Below, one piece after another: positions 45,090 to 54,627 of a stretch of DNA of 64,000 nucleotides. Positions within the stretch are counted from its first letter, which is position 1, and the number at the start of each line of letters is the position of its first letter. Position numbers and translations under genes: made by a program. This stretch comes from JAHDHW01 sp965220465. Its GTDB lineage: Bacteria; Bacteroidota; Bacteroidia; Chitinophagales; Saprospiraceae. The stretch lies in assembly GCA_965220465.1 (NCBI GenBank), contig CBDCPZ010000023.1, forward strand, positions 372,001 through 436,000. Reading direction: 5' to 3'. The notes under the pieces were generated by a model. That model saw only the letters and a list, made by a program, of their open reading frames with translations, made no database searches and was not told where the DNA came from.

Positions 45090-45783
45090 AAAACTCATCA
45101 ATCAGTTTTTTCTTCATTTTTTCGAATTCTTCTTCAGAAATCACGCCCGAAGCTTTCAAATCACCCAATTCTTTAAGTTTTACCAGTACATCATTTGAAT
45201 CTTCTTCTGTATCCGTCTGAGCAGTTGGATTATTAGAATTGTTCACGGCGGCGGCTTCAGATTCATCATGCTCTTTTTTCATTTCCTTTACCACTGTTTT
45301 TCCTTTTTCAAACTTCTCTTTATAATATTTTCTCAATCTATCCGGATCAAAGTCAAGGATGGTTCCGCCTTTGCTAAAGTGCATTTTAAAGACTTCGCCA
45401 AGTGCGTAGGTAGAAGCTCCTGCAAATGCAGAAACAGTTACACCTCCGACGATGGAACCAACCCCAGGAATTAACTTAATTATGCTGCCGGCAGTCAGAC
45501 GGGCAAGCGTAGTACTTGTGAGGGAAGTAACAATTGCTTTGCCTTGAGTCTCTTGAAAATCTATTTCATAAGTTCTGCAAAGTTGTCGGATCATATCCAA
45601 TTGCAAAGCACTTACGGCAAAAATATCTGCAATGAGAACAGGAATTAATCCAGCTCCCATGGACCAAATGACATGATTCCGAATGATAGTATCTGCATGA
45701 TTGTCCCGGTCAGAATTTTGATTACTCATTATCGTTTTTTTTACTGTTTTTAATGCTGATTTTAAAATATCTCTTTTTTTCAT
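45088..45783 (-). CDS. DUF697-SHOCT protein
   Basis: 231 residues. Two hydrophobic segments (about 40-65 and 95-130: S-M-G-A-G-L-I-P-V-L-I-A-D and I-I-K-L-I-P-G-V-G-S-I-V-G-G) carry the DUF697 (YcjF-like) signature, which inserts into the inner membrane. A charged linker (165-200) leads to a C-terminal SHOCT-type tail (L-K-E-L-G-D-L-K-A-S-G-V-I-S-E-E-E-F-E). DUF697 proteins sometimes accompany GTPases, but none adjoins here. Role unknown. Confidence 0.85.
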   Translation of the reverse strand: MKKRDILKSALKTVKKTIMSNQNSDRDNHADTIIRNHVIWSMGAGLIPVLIADIFAVSALQLDMIRQLCRTYEIDFQETQGKAIVTSLTSTTLARLTAGSIIKLIPGVGSIVGGVTVSAFAGASTYALGEVFKMHFSKGGTILDFDPDRLRKYYKEKFEKGKTVVKEMKKEHDESEAAAVNNSNNPTAQTDTEEDSNDVLVKLKELGDLKASGVISEEEFEKMKKKLIDEF

Positions 45784-45901
45784 TTCGAATATAAAAATTT
45801 TAAATCAAAAGTATCCGCATCTATCCGTCGATGCTTCTTTTCTCGACCATTTTGTCCTAATTTACGACGAATTTTACATTGAAAAAATCATCGTTTTAAC
45901 A

Positions 45902-48900
45902 TTACTCCTCTCCTACTTTTACACGAATACCTTCTGAATGACTGGTAAATTCCGGAGCGTACATACACTGAATCGTTGTAATTCCATTTGAAAAATCACC
46001 GTTATGAATTACTCTCAAAGGATACTCAAAAACATGTGTGCCTTTCACAAGATAAGAGAAAAAGAAATTAGTCGAAGCATCGCGAGTACTCTCGTAATAT
46101 CCTAATCCACCTTGCCATTTGTACTGGCTAAGAACATTTAAAGGTTCAAAACCACTTGCTCTCATATCTTTCATATGTACATATTCCATGTCCCGATCAA
46201 CACGCAATTCGATCCTGACTTGTAGTTTATCTCCTGGTCTTAATTGTGTATTTTCTTTAACGGGAGTCATTACTGTCCCTTTATCAGAATTAGTGACTTT
46301 AAAAAGCTGTTTTTTTAGCGTTAACGGAGTTTCTTTGAAGGTATCAATTTTGTCCAATTGTTCGAAATATTGCCAATAAACCGCTCCCCAGGCAACAACT
46401 TTGTTTGGGTTTTCAACTTCAATTTCGCTCATATTTGCCTGAATATCGTTACCTTCCCATGAAGTTTTGAAATAGCCGGTCCCAGCTTCGGTTTGCATTT
46501 TTGACTGATCAATCATTTTTCCACCCAAAGTAATTTTAACCGGATTATCCTCCAAAAGCCAGTTATCGCCATTTTTCAATAAAGCATAAACCGCAGAAGC
46601 TGTTGCTTTAGTTGTTTTCCAATGAGTCGTTTGTTTATTTTTTAATAACCATACTTTTAAATCATCAACGGCGACCGGATCATTTGCTATTTCATCGAAA
46701 ACTTCAATCATCAAGGCATGCGTTTCGGTAGGCAACTGGTACCAATAAAATCCTGTGTTGTATTTCCAATACATACCCAATTCTTCATTATTCAGCGAAC
46801 GCTCTTTTAGAGACTTTACGATTTTTAAAGGAGTTTCAGAGCTACCAAATCTGTTTAATCCCAAAGCGATCATACCTTCAGCATACATTCCTTTGTTTAA
46901 CCAATATTGCTCTGCTTGTTTTTTATAATAACTAAAAGCTTCTTCCAATCTAGAGGGGATTTCAAATTCTTTGAAAAATGATCTGGCGTATAAATAATGT
47001 ATCGTGATGTAATCCAAATGGTCATCTTCTAAATTTCCCCCATGTCTCTTAATATGATTTTTTAGCTCCTGATAATGCTCCAAAAGACGATCATCAATGT
47101 ATTGAACTGATTTGGCAATAACGCCATACACATTGTTGTCGTTTCTTAATGTATTTACGCCTAATTGATCCAAATGTCCCAATCCTTCAACAATATATTG
47201 TGTAATGTACCAATTGTCCTCACCTCCCGGAAACCAAGCAAATCCGCCATTACTTAACTGTCGGTCAATAATGGTGTTCATCGCTTTTTCCTGTTCCGCA
47301 CTCATTCGGGTAAGATCGAATAATAGACCGATGTTTCTTTTTTGCTCCTCTTCGCTTTGAGCTTGTAAAACCCAGGGCGTTTCTTCCAAAATTGCTGTTT
47401 TAAGTTCTTGGTTTTTAGAAAGATTACTCAACATCGCAGGAGTGTCACGCCAATTTTCAAACACCGTTTTGATCTTTGGATGTGAATTGGCGACTGATGT
47501 TGCCAGGCTGTTTGCATAAAAGCGACTAAAGATTTGCTCAGTACATTCGTAAGGGTATTCCATTAGGAATGGTAAAGCCTGAACGGCATACCAGGCTGGA
47601 TTGGATGTAAACTCCAAAGTGTACTTATGATGCTGCAAAGTATTAGATTTGCTTGCTTTTGTCATCGCCTCAAAAGTGTAGTCTTTGGTTTGATTTCCCC
47701 GAACAGGTAATGGTTTTGTTTCTGTAACCAACATTCTGTTTGTCAAAACCGGCGAGGAACTTTCTTCTCCGTCAGAAAAATCACCAGATTTTGCGATGAC
47801 CCGATGCGTTAAAACCGGAACCTTACCAATTGGAATTTTAAGTTTCCAGGCCAGTCGATCTGATTGTCCGGCTTTGGCTTTAAAAGGAAGGGTGATTTTA
47901 TTGTTTCCGAAAAGATCATCGGCCGGAGCCATATTTAATGCATCAAAAAGAAGTAATTCTGCAGTTCCTTCCATGTCCTTTTCAGTCAAATTGGTGACTT
48001 TTGCAGTGAATTCAATTTCATCACTTTCGCGGAAAAAACGGGGAGGGTTTGGAAAAACCATCAGATCTTTTTGAGTAACGATTTCCTGTTGTGTAAGCGC
48101 AAATTTCAAATCTTTGGTGTGCGCCAAACCTAGAAACTTCCATTTCGTCAGTGCCTCGTTCATCGTAAATTTGATAATCACATTTCCTTCATAATCGGTC
48201 ATGAGATCAGGAAAAAAGAATACTGTTTCTTTTAAATTCGTTCGAATCTGAGGCGGAGCTTCGGAATCTTGTTTTGGTTTGTTTCCAAATTCTCCTTCAG
48301 CATCTTCAGGATCAAAAGTCATGACATCGTCACCGTTTGCAGGTTCAGCAGATAAGCCTGCCACTTTCGATTTAGCAACAGAAACTTCTTCCATTTGTAA
48401 TTGTGCAGAATCTGTAACTCCATCGGCTTCCATTCGAGGAGCAGCCATTAAATCCATTGTATTTCCTCTTATAGAAACTTGTTGGTAAAATGCAAAGTTG
48501 AACCAATTCAAAACCTGGTATTGCCGAAAAGGAATGCTTACGTCATAATTGCGCCAATAATAATCGACAAAAGATGCACTTTGTGATGAAAACCCTTTGC
48601 TTCGCCATTGCTGTGAACTATACGAGGTTATTGGAAAAAGATTGAGGGACCAGTCGTGCGGAGCAAATTGGTCTAAAGAGGCGTCATACATGCCTGCGAC
48701 CATTTCAGCTGCTACTCGCTCCTTTTTGGGGCCGCTGATTTTAATGCGCCACTCTTCTTCTTGTCCCGGATAAAGATTATTTCTAAAAGTCGCATATTCT
48801 ATCTTCAAGTCTTTGTTGCTCCAGGGAACGACAACTATTTTGTTTTTGAGGTAAGCCCGGTTGTTTTTGACGAATGTAAAATGATACATCAAATTCCCAC

Positions 48901-51900
48901 GATGCTTTTCAAGTATTGAAATAGTTAATTTTTCTAATCCATTTACATTCATCCATTTACGATCCACGATTTTTTGGTCATGTTCTATTTCGTAAAGAAC
49001 CTTTAAATCTTTATCAGCGGTACCGATGTAAAATTCAGCAGTAGCTCCAGGCTCAAAAGAATTTCGTTCCTGAACATAAAAAGCGGTTTCGTTGGAAGGT
49101 GTTTCATTAACATCAAGATCATAAAGTGTGATGAATCGTTTCACTTCAATGGCTTGCCCAAATTTATCCTGTGTTTTAAGGGTGACCGCATATTTTCCCG
49201 GTTTTAGTTTTATACCTTTCAAATCAATCAAGTTTGATTTTTCAGTATCAAAATCACTGTTCAAAACCGTTTCAAGAGTTTTCCAATTTTCAACCCTGTC
49301 TTCCTCTTTATAAGCAAAATTCGGAAAGCCTTCTTTAAAAACTACTTCCGTCATCACATAATTGTTAGGCTTTTCCCAATACCTTTTTACAAAAATCTGG
49401 CTGGGCGATTGTAAAGATTCAATGGTTAAAGTTCCTTTTGCCGGCTCTGGTTGTCCATTGAGATTTCGGGTAAAAACTTTAATGTTTTTTAAACTATCTA
49501 TATTAGCTAAATCTGGCAACTGAATTCCCGCTTGTAAAGCAATATAACCCACTGAAACACTTTGATCTGCACTGTGTGTTTCGCCGGTAATATCAATAAC
49601 ATCAGCATAAACGGTATAGTTAAATTCTGGCTTTGTGGATTCAGCAATGGACAAATCCGGAATAGCTTCAAATTCAATGGTAAAAGTTCCGTTTTCATCA
49701 GTTTTCGTTTCACCAAAAGCAATTTCCATAGATGGGGAAGACGGAAATCTGCTTCGCCAGAAATACCAGGGCAGATATGGAAAACGCGCTTCTCTCACAA
49801 CCCGATAAGTAACTGCAGCCCCATCAATATTGCTTCCTGCAAACGCTTTTGCATTGCCTTTGACGGTTACTTTTTCATTCAATTTATAACTTCCTGTAAC
49901 CGGCTGGAAGGTCACTTCAAATTTCGGCCTTTTGTATTCTTCCACCCGAAAATGAGTAGAAGATTTCCGCCCAACATTTGATTGCAATCGCATATTTCCG
50001 AGCAATCCATTGTCAGGTGCTATAAAAGTCCCGGATACAGACCCATATTCATTTGTCGTTAAATCTAAGCTGCTGACTTCCTGATTGTTTACATCATAAA
50101 AAGTAATCGTAACCTTTTGCTTAGCGTAAATACTCGGCATTCTATCATTGTCATATTCAATCACTATTCCTTTAAAATAAACAGTTTGTCCGGGGCGATA
50201 GATTGCCCTGTCTAGAAAAAAGTGGGTTACAATTTGCTGATTATTTTGAGTATATCGATAATCTGAAAAATAATCATCTAAAAACAACTCATCTGGTCCT
50301 TTTATAAATTTCACATGATAAGATTCATTGTTTTCCATTGATGAATACACAAAACCTAAATTGTCGCTTTTCGATTCTAAAACTTTTTTCAACTCCCGCT
50401 CTCTTTTTAATGGATTGTATTTATCGGTATAAAACTCTGCGGTAACTCCTTCCAAAGGAGCTCCGGTTTCACGGTGCATGACCACAAACTGGCTTTTCCC
50501 GTTTTCATCTTTTCTACTTTGATAACTTAAGTTAGAAACCTGGAAAAAAAGGTATTGTAAAGCACCACTTCCATCTGTATAATTTACTTTATCAGAAACC
50601 AGAGCGATGTATGTTCCAAAAGGCAAGGGATCGATTTTGATTTCAACGCTGTGTTGCCTGTAATCACCGTCATCAGGAAGATCCACTGCCCAAATTTTAA
50701 GGGGATCTAATTTTTGAAAATAAGCCGCCCTTTTATCGTAAGGAATATTTCTGATTTTCTTTTCCTCTTTTTCTGAAACTTTTACAATTCTAAAATAAGC
50801 TTTTGGAACATTTCGGTAAGTCAATAAACTCAGGATTGGCTTTTCGGGTAAATTCACCCATTCGGCCTGAAAACTTAAATCTTTTCGAGAAATATTTTTT
50901 TGCAAGGCTTCGCACTGCTTAGCGCCAAAGGAATCCGGATACTTTTCGATCACTTTTTCACAGAGTTCGTAAGCTGTTTTATAATCCCATTTTCCATTTT
51001 CATCGGGATTTGGAACATAGTTTTCTGCTTTTTTATAATAATAATTTGCGATGTAATAACTGATTTCTGAAGCAGGTTCCTGGTTTGAGTATTTTGATTC
51101 GAGAGCTTTTAATTCCTTTAAATAGAGCGCATCTTTTTCTCCCAAAACCGTATTGTTGTAAACAAATTCAAGTCTTTTCAAATTGGCCTGGATTAATGCA
51201 CCGGGATTTTCATCATTTTGATGAAATTTTAACAAATCCTGCAAAAGCAACAATACCCTGTACTTTGGAGATTCTTCATCTTCGGTAACAAATTTATATT
51301 TGACAAATTCATCAACCGAACCTAAAGCTTCCTTTTGATTGATATAAAATTTATAAGCCGGTTCTGTTATGTAACTGTTTTCGCTGGTCAGATAATCAAT
51401 GGCTCGATGCATCAAAAAATCATACATTGTCGGACGAAAACCCTGATATAAATCACTTCCAGTCAAAATCGCATTAAAAGAAGAAATATCAACTTCCTGT
51501 GTTTTTGGGTTTTCAACTGAATTGAAGTATAACTTTCGTGATTCAGCTACTATTTGTTCAATCGTCCAGGTTCGAATATCTCCATTTTCAAAATCAGTTG
51601 TTTGCGTTCGATCTGAAAATCGCCAATAATTATTGTTCAAATACTTCGAATACATTTCAGCCAACATAGATTGCAGCAATGACTTCGTTGGAAAAGGAGC
51701 TGCATCCATTTCATTTTGCATTTTGAGGATTGCGTTGACCAATCCGTCTTCTTCAAGCTGAGATTCATATTTTCCTTTATAGATCAGACATTTGATCATT
51801 TGCGCAGATAAGTTTTTTTCTTTTACTTTTTCATATAAAAGGTTAACCTTTTCCAGCGCAGATTTTGGCAAACCTTGGTTTTCTAAGGAGTCGATTGTTT

Positions 51901-52078
51901 TCCATTCAGCTAGAAAGTTTTCATCGTTGGGGTTTGACATATTTGAGTCTTGATTATTAATCGAAGTATTTGGTTGGCTGTTCAAGTCAGGTTGTTGGTT
52001 TTTCTTTTGAGATCCACAACTGACAACAAAAATTACAATTAAAAATGATAGAATTACGAAGACATTCAGCTTATTCAT
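45902..52078 (-). CDS. Alpha-2-macroglobulin family lipoprotein
   Basis: 2058 residues. The lipobox is V-V-S-C-G (Cys at about 21), then a Gln/Asn/Ser linker. An extra N-terminal helical domain (to about 400) is followed by macroglobulin-like MG domains, a middle bait-like segment, and the thioester motif C1512-T-E-Q1515 within Y-P-Y-E-C-T-E-Q. The alpha/alpha barrel complement-like domain follows, then a C-terminal receptor-type beta sandwich. Such bacterial proteins are thought to trap proteases at the periplasmic face of the outer membrane; the intact Cys-x-x-Gln indicates a working thioester. In many proteobacteria the partner gene is pbpC, but none is near here. Large size matches the Bacteroidota form (about 1800-2100). 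Confidence 0.95.
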   Translation of the reverse strand: MNKLNVFVILSFLIVIFVVSCGSQKKNQQPDLNSQPNTSINNQDSNMSNPNDENFLAEWKTIDSLENQGLPKSALEKVNLLYEKVKEKNLSAQMIKCLIYKGKYESQLEEDGLVNAILKMQNEMDAAPFPTKSLLQSMLAEMYSKYLNNNYWRFSDRTQTTDFENGDIRTWTIEQIVAESRKLYFNSVENPKTQEVDISSFNAILTGSDLYQGFRPTMYDFLMHRAIDYLTSENSYITEPAYKFYINQKEALGSVDEFVKYKFVTEDEESPKYRVLLLLQDLLKFHQNDENPGALIQANLKRLEFVYNNTVLGEKDALYLKELKALESKYSNQEPASEISYYIANYYYKKAENYVPNPDENGKWDYKTAYELCEKVIEKYPDSFGAKQCEALQKNISRKDLSFQAEWVNLPEKPILSLLTYRNVPKAYFRIVKVSEKEEKKIRNIPYDKRAAYFQKLDPLKIWAVDLPDDGDYRQHSVEIKIDPLPFGTYIALVSDKVNYTDGSGALQYLFFQVSNLSYQSRKDENGKSQFVVMHRETGAPLEGVTAEFYTDKYNPLKRERELKKVLESKSDNLGFVYSSMENNESYHVKFIKGPDELFLDDYFSDYRYTQNNQQIVTHFFLDRAIYRPGQTVYFKGIVIEYDNDRMPSIYAKQKVTITFYDVNNQEVSSLDLTTNEYGSVSGTFIAPDNGLLGNMRLQSNVGRKSSTHFRVEEYKRPKFEVTFQPVTGSYKLNEKVTVKGNAKAFAGSNIDGAAVTYRVVREARFPYLPWYFWRSRFPSSPSMEIAFGETKTDENGTFTIEFEAIPDLSIAESTKPEFNYTVYADVIDITGETHSADQSVSVGYIALQAGIQLPDLANIDSLKNIKVFTRNLNGQPEPAKGTLTIESLQSPSQIFVKRYWEKPNNYVMTEVVFKEGFPNFAYKEEDRVENWKTLETVLNSDFDTEKSNLIDLKGIKLKPGKYAVTLKTQDKFGQAIEVKRFITLYDLDVNETPSNETAFYVQERNSFEPGATAEFYIGTADKDLKVLYEIEHDQKIVDRKWMNVNGLEKLTISILEKHRGNLMYHFTFVKNNRAYLKNKIVVVPWSNKDLKIEYATFRNNLYPGQEEEWRIKISGPKKERVAAEMVAGMYDASLDQFAPHDWSLNLFPITSYSSQQWRSKGFSSQSASFVDYYWRNYDVSIPFRQYQVLNWFNFAFYQQVSIRGNTMDLMAAPRMEADGVTDSAQLQMEEVSVAKSKVAGLSAEPANGDDVMTFDPEDAEGEFGNKPKQDSEAPPQIRTNLKETVFFFPDLMTDYEGNVIIKFTMNEALTKWKFLGLAHTKDLKFALTQQEIVTQKDLMVFPNPPRFFRESDEIEFTAKVTNLTEKDMEGTAELLLFDALNMAPADDLFGNNKITLPFKAKAGQSDRLAWKLKIPIGKVPVLTHRVIAKSGDFSDGEESSSPVLTNRMLVTETKPLPVRGNQTKDYTFEAMTKASKSNTLQHHKYTLEFTSNPAWYAVQALPFLMEYPYECTEQIFSRFYANSLATSVANSHPKIKTVFENWRDTPAMLSNLSKNQELKTAILEETPWVLQAQSEEEQKRNIGLLFDLTRMSAEQEKAMNTIIDRQLSNGGFAWFPGGEDNWYITQYIVEGLGHLDQLGVNTLRNDNNVYGVIAKSVQYIDDRLLEHYQELKNHIKRHGGNLEDDHLDYITIHYLYARSFFKEFEIPSRLEEAFSYYKKQAEQYWLNKGMYAEGMIALGLNRFGSSETPLKIVKSLKERSLNNEELGMYWKYNTGFYWYQLPTETHALMIEVFDEIANDPVAVDDLKVWLLKNKQTTHWKTTKATASAVYALLKNGDNWLLEDNPVKITLGGKMIDQSKMQTEAGTGYFKTSWEGNDIQANMSEIEVENPNKVVAWGAVYWQYFEQLDKIDTFKETPLTLKKQLFKVTNSDKGTVMTPVKENTQLRPGDKLQVRIELRVDRDMEYVHMKDMRASGFEPLNVLSQYKWQGGLGYYESTRDASTNFFFSYLVKGTHVFEYPLRVIHNGDFSNGITTIQCMYAPEFTSHSEGIRVKVGEE

Positions 52079-52225
52079 TGGGTTTTTAATTTTATATTTT
52101 TCGGTACTAATTTATGAAATGATTTTCAGTAAAAAAGTTTTTAATTGATGAAATAAAAGGCTTTTCTGGGTAAAGATGAACGCATGGGTGGAAAAGGTGT
52201 GAGGAATAAAGTTATTAATGTTTTT

Positions 52226-53308
52226 TTAACTTTCAAGCGCAAAGTTAGATAATCCAAAACGTTCGATATTCACTTGTGCATTAAGTGGAATATTATCAAC
52301 CAGGAAGTCAGCAAAATGGCTGGCCCAATATGGGCCTAAAGAAGCTCCTTTTGTTCCTAAACCGTTGAAGATTGCCATTTGTTCAAATTTAGGATGAATC
52401 CCTAAAAAGGGTCTTCTGTCTTTTACTGTTGGGCGAATTGCTGCAAGATGTTCCACTATTTCAAACTCAATTTTCAGTGTTTGATCCAGTTTTTTAATAA
52501 AATCTGCTCTTATCGATTCAGTCGGAAATTCATCCGATGAATTCCATTCATAATTTGAACCACACCAATACAGATCATCACCCAGTGGTGCGATGATTAA
52601 TTTATCTTTTATAATTTTCTCTGATTTCAATGCAGGGATTCGAACGATGAGAATTTCGCCTTTTGAAACTTCAAACGGTAAATAATTGAAAAACGGATTA
52701 AATCGCCCTCTTTGACCTTCGCAAAAGATAATCTTTTTTGCATCAACGGAGGGTAAATAAACGCTTTTGTTGTGCATTACAATTTGCTCATAATCAATTA
52801 ATTCTGACTCTAAAGTATTACTGTTATTGAATGATTTTTTAAATGCTTTTAACAAAATTGGCATATTAACTTGAGCGGCATGTTCAATTTCACCAATTGC
52901 CAGAGGTTCTACAATTTTGTTTTTTAGTCGCTCAAAATCAGCATCAGCTTTCATGTATTTTTTATAGTCTTCAAATGCGCTTCGAACATGCCATTCGTTG
53001 ATATCTCCATTTTTGGTTAGAAACCGTAAAACACTTTTTTTAGTATACAAATTGACGCCAAATTCCTTTTCAATTTTTGGATAAAATGTTTCATTAAAAG
53101 CAAGTAAGTCATCGAACATCCAGCTTTTTACAAATCGACGACCGGTGATTGGGTTTATTATTCCGGCAGCAACTTTGGAGGAGGAGCCTTTTCGATTGTC
53201 ATCAAAAAGAAGAACGCTTTTCCCTTTCTCAATCAAAAAATAAGCAAGTAGTGATCCAGCAAGACCTTGCCCAACGATAATAAAATCAACCTTGGCTTTT
53301 TCCGACAT
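52226..53308 (-). CDS. FAD-dependent oxidoreductase (DAO family)
   Basis: 360 residues. The FAD-binding Rossmann motif is G-Q-G-L-A-G-S (13-19), and S-S-S-K-V-A-A-G-I-I-N-P-I-T-G-R follows. The C-terminal catalytic beta part (W-C-G-S-N-Y-E-W; R-P-T-V-K-D-R-R-P-F-L-G; F-N-G-L-G-T-K-G-A) is typical of glycine-oxidase / D-amino-acid dehydrogenase relatives. The substrate, likely an amine or amino acid, is not determined by sequence. Its start overlaps the YjbR gene stop by one base (TAATG), so the pair is co-translated. Confidence 0.9.
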   Translation of the reverse strand: MSEKAKVDFIIVGQGLAGSLLAYFLIEKGKSVLLFDDNRKGSSSKVAAGIINPITGRRFVKSWMFDDLLAFNETFYPKIEKEFGVNLYTKKSVLRFLTKNGDINEWHVRSAFEDYKKYMKADADFERLKNKIVEPLAIGEIEHAAQVNMPILLKAFKKSFNNSNTLESELIDYEQIVMHNKSVYLPSVDAKKIIFCEGQRGRFNPFFNYLPFEVSKGEILIVRIPALKSEKIIKDKLIIAPLGDDLYWCGSNYEWNSSDEFPTESIRADFIKKLDQTLKIEFEIVEHLAAIRPTVKDRRPFLGIHPKFEQMAIFNGLGTKGASLGPYWASHFADFLVDNIPLNAQVNIERFGLSNFALES

Positions 53309-53664
53309 TATAAATTTTTCAGCATTTCGCGATCTGCTTTTCTTAATCCTTTCACTACCAAATCATAAGAATGATCGATGAGCTCGACAAGGAATTTGTT
53401 ATCCAAATCGCCTTCAAAAGCTACGGTATTCCAATGCTTTTTATTCATGTGCCAACCTGATTTGATTTCTTCGTGTTCTTCTCTTAATTCAATCGCATAA
53501 TCAGGATCGCATTTCAGATTGACAGTAAATTCTTCATTATCCAACCCGGTGATTGCAAATACTTTTCCCATGACTTTAAAAACAAGTGTCACCTCATCAA
53601 AAGGAAAAGTCTCTTCTACTCCTTTTTTGGATAAACAATAAGTGTGAAATTCCTCAATATTCAT
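53308..53664 (-). CDS. MmcQ/YjbR family protein
   Basis: 118 residues with the YjbR fold pattern: F-H-T-Y-C-L-S-K-K-G-V-E-E-T-F-P-F near the start, V-F-K-V-M-G-K-V-F-A-I-T, and a final W-H-M-N-K-K-H-W-N-T-V segment with the conserved His-Trp. YjbR proteins form a cyanobacterial-like DNA-binding fold; the in vivo role is uncertain. Overlaps the FAD oxidoreductase gene by one base. Confidence 0.88.
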   Translation of the reverse strand: MNIEEFHTYCLSKKGVEETFPFDEVTLVFKVMGKVFAITGLDNEEFTVNLKCDPDYAIELREEHEEIKSGWHMNKKHWNTVAFEGDLDNKFLVELIDHSYDLVVKGLRKADREMLKNL

Positions 53665-53828
53665 TGGTTTTAGTGTTGAATTGAAAGGTAGAAAGTGAAT
53701 TTTTGAAATGCTAAGTTATAGAAAATATCAAAGATGTTTTGTCTAATCTTATAATGCTGTTATTTTTGTTGAAAGTTATTTTTAATTTCACTTTTATTCG
53801 ATATTAATCGAGAAAAACCTAATACTTC

Positions 53829-53900
53829 GCCTGCGTAGTTCAAGGGATAGAATAGAAGTTTCCTAAACTTTAGATCCAGGTTCGAGTCCTGGCGCGGGTA
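53829..53900 (+). tRNA. tRNA-Arg (anticodon CCT)
   Basis: 72 bases fold as a cloverleaf: acceptor GCCTGCG with CGCGGGT (two G-T pairs), D stem GTTC/GAAT with GG in the loop, anticodon stem GAAGT/ACTTT with loop TTCCTAA (CCT at 53862-53864), and TPsiC stem CCAGG/CCTGG with loop TTCGAGT. The discriminator is A. The 3' CCA is not encoded, as is usual in this phylum. It reads AGG codons. Confidence 0.93.
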
Positions 53901-53939
53901 CTATTTTAATATGTTCATGACAGCATTAAACCCAACTGC

Positions 53940-54499
53940 ATGTTTTCAAAACAAAAGTTTTCCTTATTCTTTTTAAGCCTTTTTATTTCAATTTATTTAA
54001 TTTCCTGCGTCTCCTCGTCCCCGATCACTTATCGATACGATAAAGACAAATCTGCTCCAATCCAGGAATACTCTACTTACAAAATAATTAAACCTACAGA
54101 AGAGGTGCTTGCTCAAATGGAAACAAGACATACTGAATATCTGGCAACCATCATTGAACAAATGGAAAAACGGAATTATTCCCAGACTGATGATATTGAG
54201 CTTTTGGTGACTTATTTTGTAACTGGAAAAAACTTTCAAAAGGCACAATCGAATACGGTTTCAGTAGGCGTTGGTTTTGGCGGACCTTTCGGCGGTGTAG
54301 GCATGAGTCAAGGTAAAACAAATGTTAATTTCGAGAAGGTACTTTAATGATTGAATTTTATAATAAAGACTAGGAACTTATCTGGCATGGAGTCGCAAAA
54401 GGATCTTACCAGGTCGAAAGAACAAATGTTGAAGAACTCACTAAAACTGTAGTTAAAAAGATTTTTCAGTATTACAAATACAAAGCAGCGACTCCTTAG
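53940..54499 (+). pseudogene. DUF4136-like lipoprotein, frameshifted
   Basis: The frame from 53940 encodes a lipoprotein (L-I-S-C, Cys at about 23) with the DUF4136 look: Y-x-T-Y-K-I beta start, then I-E-L-L-V-T-Y-F-V, and a Gly-rich G-V-G-F-G-G-P-F-G-G-V-G loop, and stops at 54347. The next frame continues G-T-L-M-I-E-F-Y-N-K-D-stop-E-L-I-W-H-G-V-A-K-G to 54499, matching the family C-terminus (G-T-L-x-I-D, E-L-x-W-x-G). One missing base near 54337 and a TAG at 54371 break it. Restored length is about 186 residues. It is either a decayed gene or carries sequence errors. Confidence 0.8.
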
Positions 54500-54627
54500 A
54501 AACAAATAGAATGATTCCTTTTATATTAGCTCTGCTGAATTCATGGTATTCTATGAAAACGACTCTTTTTGAAATTTATAATCAGACTTGTTTTGCTTTC
54601 TTATTAAAACTAAAACTTGCAAAGTAG

